NCBI GenBank assembly: GCA_905221605.1
Contig: CAJNDS010001380.1
Coordinates: 742,430-806,429, forward strand
Reading direction: 5' to 3'
DNA: 64,000 bases
Source: Symbiodinium natans
Taxonomy: Eukaryota > Sar > Dinophyceae > Suessiales > Symbiodiniaceae
The notes below the pieces were generated by a model, which had not been told where the DNA came from, did not search any database, and worked only from the letters and a program-made list of their open reading frames with translations. Shown piece by piece: positions 43,887-52,840 of the stretch. The translations under genes were made by a program, and so were the position numbers. Within the stretch, counting starts at the first letter, position 1. Each line of letters opens with the position of its first letter.

Positions 43887-46479
43887 CTATGTTCCAGCGG
43901 CCCGTTCCTCACCAAGGAACTCAGCATTCACCACCCAACCTTTCTTGACGCAATGCTTACAAAGCGTCTTGGCCCTGGGCTGTGAATATCGCAGAACATC
44001 ACAGTCACTGCTTGCGTGCATACAGTTCCCACCCACCGTTGTATACAAAGTGGCACTCGCGGGAATAACCACCACTTTCCTGCCCCACAGCCATTTGTAC
44101 AGCCTCCGAAAGAGATACCTGGCCAATTCCCAGAGTGTGATTGTTGCCACCAAATACACAGCGATGTCCGCATTGTTGATAACCATTTCAATACTTTGAG
44201 CCAGAACCATAACCGTAGATGTGTTGGCGACCCTGCACACCCCTTCTTCTGAGCAAAAGAATCCAGCATTTGACGCTTCTTCTCCACCTGTTGCCATCCC
44301 TTGCAGAGATGCAGCCACCATCATGACCGCCATTGCAAGAGAGGCCCTTTTCAAGTCAGTTCCTTGCACCAACGTTTGGAGACCCCAAAGCGCCTTTTGC
44401 TTCGCGTAAACCTGTCCACTCATCAATTTTGTCAACAGGTCAGCAATCATATACTCACCACGAAGATGTGCTATCACCATGTAACCACGGTCCACCAGAG
44501 ACCTGACACCGGCTGCTCGAATTCTCAGGTGTCTTGTCCTCCAGCTTCCAGCCGGATATTGAATGATTGAGCACGTCGAAACCGAATCTGTATACAGCAC
44601 TTTTTGCAGCGATTCTTCACCAGTTCCAACCAAAGCGGCAATTATAGGGGTACACGACTGAATCATCGTTGCTCCCTCTATAGACGCATGCAACTCAGCT
44701 TCAGCAGTGCTCAAAGCCACCGTTGACTGTCTCTGCGTTGCCCACATCACCGGACAATCACCCCAAACCACCACCGCTCCTGAGTGGCTCTTTTCGTTTT
44801 CACCTGCTGCAAAGCTAGCATCTGCGTAGGACTCTACCACCTTGACGCCTCGCCCATAACGCAACACCTCATTCCTTTCTTTTTCGCATGTTGCGATTGC
44901 TCCGAACGTCAAGCCTAACGTTGGAGTTGCAGCAAGGTATCGAAATACCTCCTCAGCCTTTTTAACCACAAGTCGCGGCCTTCGGGATGTCCACAAAGAC
45001 AACTGGCTTGTGCAGAAAGCCAAATCAGGTCGAGTTTTGATTGCCACCCAGAGGAACTCCCCTACGGCACCTTGAGCCGCTCGCAAGGAAGGAATATCCA
45101 CCTCCTCTTCTTCACCTGGAGTTTCTTTCACCATTGGCAGGTTACTACCTTTTCCAGTTTCATCAATCTGATACCCTCTTCGGTTCAGCAAATCTCTCAC
45201 AAAGTCCTCCTGATTGAGAAAGAAGCTGCCATTTCGATACCAGATTTGGACACCCAAAAACTTCAGGAATCCATCACCACAGCCTGGACCACAGAACTCG
45301 GGTTCCGAAGTTTTCCACTCCTTCCTGATCTGTTCCAAGGCTTCCCGGAGCACTGTCATCGTCCCAGCCATCAAAAAATCATCCACGTAAAGACCCATTG
45401 TCCCTACCAACTTGCTTACACCTTCCGGCTTCTCTTGTGCCATAATAAGGAACAGACTTGGGTCTGCATTGGACCTCTGAAAGCTCATTGCTTGTCCATC
45501 CTTTGACACCCAAGACATGCCTTGAAGACGCTGATCTCGCCACTCCACCCATGCTGCAGGACTTTCGGCTAAACCGTACAAGGCCTTCCTCACAATCCAC
45601 CGCTCCTCCTTTGTACAAAGACCCAATTTCACCGCCGCCCTTGGGGGCTGCACCACCACCAGACGCCCTTCTCTTTGCGCCCTATTCATCGGCGCCGTCA
45701 GAAAAGCTTTGGAAATGTCTAAGCCAGCGATGATCCACACCATATATGCTGCGTGCCTCACTTGACGCCTAAATGTAGTTGAATCTAAACCAGGAGCGTG
45801 CAGCGAGTGACGACTGAGGGACCTCGGCCCTTCGTATTCTGTAGCTGCTGTTGACGAAATAAAATTGCCGCATGCACAAATACGGGCACGTCGCCTCCCT
45901 GTCCCTTGCTTCCGGGTAAACACCACCAGACTGGGAACGTACTCAATCACCGGTGCATTAGGCTCTTCCGCCAATTTGTCCAGCTTTTCTTGAGTTGTTG
46001 GTTCCACCACCTCCAACTCTTTAACCAAAGACGTCACCTCGTCCGACAATGATTCCCTCCACTTTTCCAGCTCTTGCATGGCTTCTTGTGTAGGAATTGT
46101 TTTTGTTTGCAGGAACTCAACTTCCTCTGCTGCCTCAAGCGCGGTATTTTCTTGCACCATTTGCTGAACTTGAGCTGCTTTGACCAAAAACTTCGAGAGC
46201 TGTTCCTCGGTTCTTTTTGCTTTAACCAGCCATTCTCTAGTCTCTGATCCTTTTTCTCCATTCGACTCGTTGGCCGATCCATGGAACTCGTCCAAAACGC
46301 AACATTCCTGTTCAGCAATTAGGCGTCGAATACTCAAATGCTCCTCCAGAGCCCATTGGTGTGCCTCAAAAACAGCATAGTCGACTTCCTCCGCAATGTC
46401 GTCCAGCAAGGTCTCTTTCAACTTAGCTAGATTCAAGAGCCATGCATTGTTGACAACCCAAGAATCTGTACATGGCTTG
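43887..46479 (-). CDS. Copia reverse transcriptase and RNase H
   Basis: The real coding part starts near 46479 (CTDSWVVNNAWLLNLAKLKE). Upstream codons to 47087 come from inserted microsatellites (poly-Leu, Arg/Thr/His repeats). A coiled segment is followed by reverse transcriptase with catalytic Asp in LDISKAFLTAPM and the YVDD box (LYVDDFLMAG, complement near 45365-45397). RNase H residues: YADASFA, STAEAELHA, LYTDSVS. The C-terminal tail has a membrane-like segment (IAVYLVATITLWELARYLF) and a Cys/His cluster (CDVL... CKHCVKKG). The frame is open throughout, about 860 residues. Confidence 0.9.
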
Positions 46480-46745
46480 CGCGCTGTGTGTGCGTACGCG
46501 CTGTGTGCGTACGGTGTGCGCGCTGTGTGCGTACGGTTCGCGCGGTGTGTGCGTACGGTGCGCGCGGTGTGTGCGCACGGTGCGCGCGGTGTGTGCGTAC
46601 GGTTCACGCGAGTGTGCGCACATGTTGCGCGCGGGTGTGTGCGCATGTTGCGTGCGGTTGTGTGCGCCAGTGGTGGGTGCGCCAGTGGTGTGTGCGCATG
46701 TTGCGTGCGGTGTGTGCGTATGTTGCGCACGGTGTGTACGCAACA
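46480..46745. repeat. GTGTGCGTACGGTGCGCGCG minisatellite
   Basis: About ten imperfect 20-25 bp units, with GTTGCGTGCG variants to the right. Confidence 0.85.
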
Positions 46746-46829
46746 ATGCACGCGCTGCGCCCCTATGGTGTGCTCGGTGGTGCCATGCACTGCAAACTTG
46801 GCATTTGTCTCCCAGCTGTACAGTGCAAG

Positions 46830-46856
46830 TACAAGTAGTAGCAGAAGTAGTAGTAA

Positions 46857-46916
<60 letters not shown>

Positions 46917-46986
46917 GAGGAGGAGGAGGAGGAGGAGGAGGAGGAGGAGGAGGAGGAGGAGGAGGAGGAGGAGGAGGAGGAGGAGG
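46830..46986. repeat. Trinucleotide microsatellite (TAG)n then (GAG)n
   Basis: About 25 TAG units followed by about 23 GAG/AGG units with a sharp switch near 46915. On the minus strand it gives the poly-Leu run of the extended reverse-transcriptase frame. Confidence 0.95.
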
Positions 46987-47433
46987 AAAGTGGTGAGCTT
47001 GTTGTTTTTCAACCTAGGTTGGTGGCCTCTTATCAGAGGATCCCATAACTGCAGCTGTGTGTTTTGAAGAGGCCGACGAAGCCCCATTTTTTACACCACC
47101 TGCATAGTTTCACCTTGTAGCCTAAGATGGCCATGCCTGGCAGCAGCTGTGGTTGAGCAACCCCGCAAAGCCATTGCTGAATCTTCTTGCTCAGCTGAAC
47201 GGTGGGCTCGTAATCCGACATACCCCGGCTTCTCCGGACCACCCCGAAACTCTCGAACACAAATCGCTCAAGACAGCCATGCCGATTGGACTCGACTGAA
47301 GCCAAGCTGCTCGATCACACGCACACAGTGGCACAACCCCACAGACTGCGCAAGCAACAAGCATGACACGCACTGCGCGCACCGACCACGCGCACTGCGC
47401 GCGCAGACTGCGCGCACCGACCGCGCGGAAAAA

Positions 47434-47500
47434 AACATAGCAAAAAACAGTTTTTTGCTATGTTTCCCCCCTGAAACATAGCAAAAAAGCTGTTTTTGCA
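47434..47500. repeat. Perfect hairpin and partial third arm
   Basis: AACATAGCAAAAAA pairs perfectly with TTTTTTGCTATGTT three bases later. AAACATAGCAAAAAAGC follows at 47474, offering an alternative pairing partner. Confidence 0.8.
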
Positions 47501-47617
47501 AATTTCTTCCCGCACGGTCTGTGCGCGCAGTCTGCGCGACAGTGCGCGCAGTGTGTACGTACATACAGTGTGCACGGTCGGTGCGTGCAGCGCGTGCAGT
47601 CCAGTTAGCGTCACTCA

Positions 47618-47635
47618 ACTCGCTCTCTCTCTCTA

Positions 47636-47681
<46 letters not shown>

Positions 47682-47722
47682 CTTTCTCTCTCTCTTCCTC
47701 TCCCTCTCCTCCTCCCCTCTCC

Positions 47723-47765
<43 letters not shown>

Positions 47766-47863
47766 CTCTGAGCTCTCTCTCTCTCTCCCTCTCTCTCTGT
47801 CTCTCTCTGTCTCTCTCTGTCTCTCTCTGTCTCCCTCTCTCTCTCTCTCGCTCGCTCGCTCGC

Positions 47864-47959
<96 letters not shown>

Positions 47960-48150
47960 TCTCGCTCTCCCCCTCCATCCCTCCCTCCCCACCCTTCTGC
48001 TTTGCCCGCTCCCTCTCCCTTCCCTCTCCCTCTAGCCGCCTCTCCCTCTCCATTTCCCTCCCCCTCCCTCTACCTGTCGCTCGCTCGCTCTCTCGCTCTC
48101 TCTCTCTCTGTCTCTCTCCCTCTCCCTCTCCTCTCTCAGCCTCCTCTCAC
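47618..48150. repeat. CT-rich microsatellite
   Basis: Mostly (CT)n with CTGT, CTCG and CCCT variants; almost pure pyrimidine on the plus strand for 530 bp. It separates the dioxygenase-like and reverse-transcriptase parts of the copia element. Confidence 0.95.
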
Positions 48151-48424
48151 TATCCATGGCCCAGAGCAGGCAAAATCATTCGAAAGCTGATAGTGGTGGA
48201 AGCTCTATAAGTCTAAGTCTAACTGACAATGACCCTTTAGCTCAGGAATGCCGGAATGCCCTTTGTCACCCTCTGCTTTGTGAATGTTACAGTCTGTCAG
48301 AGTTAAAGACGTCAAGCGTGCATACCCTGCATTACTTTCTTGAAAGTTAATTACGACTCTTGACTCTTCTTCAGTCGTAGAAGACCAGTGCCGCACAGCA
48401 CATCACGGGAATCATGGAGCGCGC

Positions 48425-48600
48425 AACAGCATGCGCAACCCCGCACACAACCACACAACCGCACGCACAACCGCACGCACAACCGCACACGCAACCGCAC
48501 GCACAACCGCACACGCAACCGCACGCACAACCGCACACGCAACCGCACGCGCAACCGCACAACCGCACGCGCAACCGCACGCACCACCGCACACATGCCC
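48425..48600. repeat. ACCGCACGCACA minisatellite
   Basis: Alternating ACCGCACACGCA and ACCGCACGCACA units, about 24 bp higher-order period. Confidence 0.9.
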
Positions 48601-48659
48601 GCACCATGCCAACGTCCATGAACGCATGGTGCTGGCAAGGGTAAAGAAAAGCATGGCTC

Positions 48660-48902
48660 TCAAATTTCCCTAACTTTCAACATCATTTTTAACCATTTCT
48701 CACCTTCTTCAGCTCGTGGTTCCGGAAGAGGAAACTTACATTGGAGAAGATAGCACCTATCCTTGTAGCTCAAACGCTCCATAAAAACAGGTGTGTACCC
48801 TGTCAAGGATACCCTGTTCCCTTTCCAAGGCATAGGACCATGCAATTTTCTCGGAAAGAACGACATGAAGTTCCAGTGGATATCATCCAATTTTCCAGGC
48901 AA
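48660..48902 (-). CDS. Frame-shifted second half of the dioxygenase-like domain
   Basis: 80 codons containing KLHGPMPWKGNRVSLTGYTP, which supplies the distal His and the Arg expected in a 2OG-Fe(II) dioxygenase (H...W-x-G-x-R-V-x-L-x2-Y-T). It continues EPRAEEGEKWLKMML and stops at TGA (48660), two bases beyond the 2.18 kb insertion. It is in the same reading phase as the reverse transcriptase frame. Confidence 0.6.
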   Translation of the reverse strand: MPGKLDDIHWNFMSFFPRKLHGPMPWKGNRVSLTGYTPVFMERLSYKDRCYLLQCKFPLPEPRAEEGEKWLKMMLKVREI

Positions 48903-51690
48903 GACTTTCTTCCCATAAGATTGCTCCTTCCTCTAAAGCCTTTTCATCCTCAACCCACAGCTGACCGTCCTTATAGTCACCAAAGCCACACACATAATTG
49001 CAGCAATGCTTTTCATTGTGACTATCCCTATGCAATGATACCGGAGCATTGCATGAGATCTGAAGAGCAGAAAAATTGGCTTCAGGATTGTGGTGCCTCA
49101 CGAATGATGCCAGGTAACGACATAGCCATGGCCTTCGATGAGTCTCTTTTGTAATACCACACACTCCGCCATGAGTATAGTGGCCCAACACCAGAGCTCG
49201 CGTACTTGTGCACCAATTGTTAATACCACCTCTTCGATTCACCCTCTTTGGGTATACAATCCCTTCCAAAAGCTCCTCACAGTCCACGTAATCGTACATA
49301 GACCTTTCATACATCGATTTGGCTTTTTGTTCTTCTTTTTCCAACTGTGTTCCATCCTCGGCAGTCTCACTTTTGCAGACCAAATAAGCATCTTCATGAG
49401 GAGAACAGCAAGTCGGCCAATACTCATCACCAGGAACATTGTCTTCAACATCTGAATTTTCTTCCAGCTCCCCCAGACCCTGCATGTCATCCTCGAAAAT
49501 TTCTAAGCGCAAACTCTCCCCCCGCTTGCGAAGCAAGCGCAAGGAGCCCACATGACCACGCAGTGAAGAGGCCGGGCTTTTTGCCATTAACCGATGGCGA
49601 ACTGGAGGATCGCGAGGCGGAGGTAAAGGAGGGCCTTCCTCATCACCGAACCGAAGCGCCGGTTTCTTCCCTTTGAGACGATGCTCTGGAGGAGAAGGCT
49701 CCTGTTCTTCTACCACCCCTTCCAACTCCAATTCTGGCGGTTCCTTTATATTGGAAAAAATTGTAGTGCAGGGAAATAACACCAGTTCATCCGGATCCTT
49801 TGCAGTCCCTTGAGCTTCCACCCAATAACCGCCAGGTAGGTCATCACATGGACCCAAAAGAAGCGCGGGCTGCGTACGATCGACCCATTGCCGACCTTTC
49901 TTTGTTCCATCCGGACCCAGCAACTCCCACGGACGACGTTTGACTTGAAGCTGAGCACCAAAGGGAAGCAATGCTTTCGGGTTTAACCCCAACTCCCTTT
50001 CAGCTTTATGCCATCGTAACATTGACCAATGGCGAGCAGCCAGTGCCCAGTACGCCGGCCCGAGTCGCGCCTCCTTTAAGAGCGACCTCACACCACGTTT
50101 GAATAAACCCACACATGCTTCAGCGCGCCCATTCGTTTGCGGGACTCCAGGATCACCAGTGGTCCTATATATCAGACGAGTTTCACAAAAGGACCGGAAG
50201 CGTGCATTGACAAACTCCCCCGCTCGATCTGAATGGATTCTCAACACCGGATACCCATGTCTTTGCAAGCGCACCATCATCCTTTGAACAGCCGATAAAA
50301 CAGTTGTCTGTTGTTTGTCCACAATCGGCTCCACCATAACGAAGTTGATCATACGGACAGGCTGAGTCAAGTGATCCTTCAGTTCCTTCCAGGATTTTTC
50401 AGAAGCTTGGATTTTCAACACCTCTGCCTCCAGAACTGGCGCAGGTTCCACCGGCGCAGAGTCTTCCTCCTCGAAGTTAGCGACTGCATCGCCTAACCAT
50501 TCTCCGACACCAGCACCTTCATCTGCCACCTGATCTTCCACCTCATCCGCATCTTCCTCCTTTTCTGGAGGGCGACCCACATTGGGATCCAACATTGGAA
50601 ACTGATACACACCAATAATAGCGTGTCGTGGCTTCTGCTGGTGAGCATCCTTAGAACACTTGTATGGACCCGCCAAGTCCAATGATAAAGTGTAAGCATC
50701 CCCATGCTTCCGCCTCAAATGGCGACGCTCTTTTCCAGCGGCAGACACACAAATTTGACAATCACGTCTGAAAGGAATATGCCCCCTTAGGCAATGGTCA
50801 CGGAAAGCTCGCTCTTCAGCCGTTAACCTCCGCAACGTTCCTTCTCGTTCTTCCTTTTTTGACACCATAGTTTCCCGTTCAGCATCGCTCTCCTGCAACC
50901 ATTCTGCCAACCTGTGACGTATTCTTTTTACCAATCCAAACGCCCATCGCGCCCATATGGAGGATTGTCCAATACGCTCTTCCAGGGTAGAAGCGAATGT
51001 TGCTGACCACGGAACAACCACGCGAACCTGTTCCAACGATTCCCATAGTTCCATATCAGACACCAGGAAAGTCGTAGGTTTCACCAGAGCATGTCCCAAT
51101 GCTCCTTGATCAAAATGTGCAGCGTGCATTCCATAACGCTCGCAAAAACTTTTTACCTCTGGCCAACTCCAGAAGGTAGGACTTGAGAACCCTTTCTTAG
51201 AACCATCCACCAGATCCTCAGCACTCAAGACCGTTTTGTTGTTCTGAGAAAAACCTTTCCCTATGAGCTCAGGGTCCCCAGGACTTTCCATGCCAAAGAA
51301 GACAGAACCTCCATTGATGACACCAGCAGTTCCACACCTTGAATGCACCGCCACGTCATATAGGAAAAGCATCTTCAGAAGTAAAACACCATCCTTTTGT
51401 GCTAATTCTTGATGTGGCCAAGGAAGACTCTTTAATCCCAACCGTTCAGGCCCACAGCGCCGGCGTAATACAGGTGGACCACCGTCTTCACCTCTCAACC
51501 TTGACACTGTCCTGCATGGAGGTCCTCCCACCACAGCAACCACCTTTCCTTCAGCCGCCAGGTGCATAAGATACTTCCAGACGCTCGAATTATGTAGGTC
51601 ACCGCCTTTCTTCAAATCCAGCTCCAGTACCTCCACATCCCGACTAGGAAAATGCCATTTTTGTTTCCCGAAAATAGGTGTACAACCACC
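48883..51690 (-). CDS. Copia pol segment: methyltransferase-like, integrase, start of dioxygenase-like domain
   Basis: First about 200 residues: VEVLELDL, then VVGGPPCRTVSRLR, FFGMESP and HFDQGALGHALVKPTTFLVS, which with HLFSG upstream resembles C5 cytosine methyltransferase motifs I, II, IV and VI; the PPC motif is present. Integrase: H-x4-H (HCLRGH) and CQIC zinc ligands, then catalytic Asp in LSLDLAGPYK, Asp in RIHSDRAGEF and Glu in QTNGRAEACV, so D,D,E is intact. The C-terminal 130 residues carry LVLGHYTHGGVCG, ISCNAPVSLHRDSHN and GQLWVEDE, like the first half of a 2OG-Fe(II) dioxygenase with H-x-D. The domain is cut by a frame change at 48883-48905. Confidence 0.8.
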   Translation of the reverse strand, partial: GGCTPIFGKQKWHFPSRDVEVLELDLKKGGDLHNSSVWKYLMHLAAEGKVVAVVGGPPCRTVSRLRGEDGGPPVLRRRCGPERLGLKSLPWPHQELAQKDGVLLLKMLFLYDVAVHSRCGTAGVINGGSVFFGMESPGDPELIGKGFSQNNKTVLSAEDLVDGSKKGFSSPTFWSWPEVKSFCERYGMHAAHFDQGALGHALVKPTTFLVSDMELWESLEQVRVVVPWSATFASTLEERIGQSSIWARWAFGLVKRIRHRLAEWLQESDAERETMVSKKEEREGTLRRLTAEERAFRDHCLRGHIPFRRDCQICVSAAGKERRHLRRKHGDAYTLSLDLAGPYKCSKDAHQQKPRHAIIGVYQFPMLDPNVGRPPEKEEDADEVEDQVADEGAGVGEWLGDAVANFEEEDSAPVEPAPVLEAEVLKIQASEKSWKELKDHLTQPVRMINFVMVEPIVDKQQTTVLSAVQRMMVRLQRHGYPVLRIHSDRAGEFVNARFRSFCETRLIYRTTGDPGVPQTNGRAEACVGLFKRGVRSLLKEARLGPAYWALAARHWSMLRWHKAERELGLNPKALLPFGAQLQVKRRPWELLGPDGTKKGRQWVDRTQPALLLGPCDDLPGGYWVEAQGTAKDPDELVLFPCTTIFSNIKEPPELELEGVVEEQEPSPPEHRLKGKKPALRFGDEEGPPLPPPRDPPVRHRLMAKSPASSLRGHVGSLRLLRKRGESLRLEIFEDDMQGLGELEENSDVEDNVPGDEYWPTCCSPHEDAYLVCKSETAEDGTQLEKEEQKAKSMYERSMYDYVDCEELLEGIVYPKRVNRRGGINNWCTSTRALVLGHYTHGGVCGITKETHRRPWLCRYLASFVRHHNPEANFSALQISCNAPVSLHRDSHNEKHCCNYVCGFGDYKDGQLWVEDEKALEEGAILWEESLAWKIG

Positions 51691-52840
51691 CTTTTTGCTC
51701 GTGCCAGCCGTCTCCTTTTATGACGGTTGAAAGGCAACGCCGCAATATCCATCAGCATATTTTCTGGTATATCCCCATAATACCACCGAAGAAATCGCCA
51801 ACATGCCTGGACGAACTCCTCCTCGTTCGCTGACGCTGTCCGCGCTGCGCTTTGCAACGACGCTTTTACGGCCACCTCATTGTCCGTATTCGGACACCCT
51901 TGAACCATACGTGCCACCTTCAATGCTTGCTTTGGTGAACACCAATCCATTTCATCAATGATCTGAAGCGCCACCTCCTTTTCCAAACAAGGGCACCCAT
52001 TCAGATCTCGAACGCGAAGTTCCCCCAGAACAGCATGTGAGGCTGTGCACTTGCCACCGCGCCACTGAACTCTGAGACCAACCAAAGCGCTCGCTTTGCC
52101 AATTGGCACTAGCGGATCTACCATTTCAGGAGTTACCAGGGTCCCACCTGGGGTAATACACATCTCCCGAGATCCAACAGCTAAAGACACCAACGCCTTT
52201 TGCTGCGGAAGCTGTTCACCAGGACGAAGTGATCTGAGCGGATGTGATGCTCCCGAGTCCAACATGCCCATTCCCGAACACTCATTGGTGTCAGAAACCC
52301 TGGCCACATGTAAGACGCATCCTCCTCGGCCTTCTCCCTGCTTCGGCAACAACGTGGCATCAGACGAACCGACTCCACAGTCCGCCCTTCCATTCCTCCA
52401 TTGAGAATGGGACCAAGACGCACGCTGCCTTTCAGCATGCAAAACCATCTTTTCAGCTGTTTTGTAATCCATAACCAAACAGCCATGTTCAAACCACAAG
52501 AGCTGGTCCAGCGAAGATTTTGCACCCACGTGACACATCCCATTGATCACGGTGAGGTTCGCCCCAAACTCCAAAATCAACCAGAGAGGGATAATCAGAG
52601 GCCCATTGTCTTCCCTAATCAATGTCCCTTTCTCTGTAATCCTCATTTTCACACCACCAAGTGCGCTTTGCACCGTAACAGTAGTGTCGGGTAAACATTC
52701 CCATGGAAAAAGCGTCCGCGCAAGATGCGTAGCAGCTGTATCCACCAACGCCACTCTCCTTTCCTGCTGAAACAACCCAACATAACATTCGAACACTGGG
52801 ATCCCCGCTTGATGCTGACTGCGCTGATGACAGTTTCATA
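51612..52840 (-). CDS. Copia protease region with two retropepsin-like repeats
   Basis: It overlaps gag in the +1 frame. The catalytic-type motif LDSGASHPLR (complement near 52230-52262) is preceded by a second similar motif, VDTAATHLAR. Each is followed by a similar block (VTVQSALGGVKMRITEKGTL against VSLAVGSREMCITPGGTL). This looks like a duplicated aspartic-protease fold in which the first copy has DTA instead of DS/TG. The C-terminal 20 residues contain HLFSGN, the start of the methyltransferase-like segment, before the frame is lost near 51680. Confidence 0.75.

Larger units (their letters stand above)
46478..48651. mobile_element. 2.18 kb low-complexity insertion inside the copia pol gene
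   Basis: The 7-bp sequence CATGGCT occurs at 46471-46477 and 48652-48658, flanking 2174 bp unrelated to pol. The offset is 2181 bp, a multiple of three, and the phase is the same on both sides. Contents from the left: GTGTGCGTACGG minisatellite, (TAG)n then (GAG)n, unique sequence, GC-rich inverted repeats, a 530 bp CT-rich microsatellite, unique sequence and an ACCGCACGCAC minisatellite. No protein is recognised. It could be a non-autonomous element, a filler insertion, or an introner-like intron. Confidence 0.6.

Noticed and set aside
46480-47087. Poly-Leu N-terminus of the reverse-transcriptase frame as a signal peptide
   Set aside because: It is the translated (TAG)n/(GAG)n microsatellite of an insertion.
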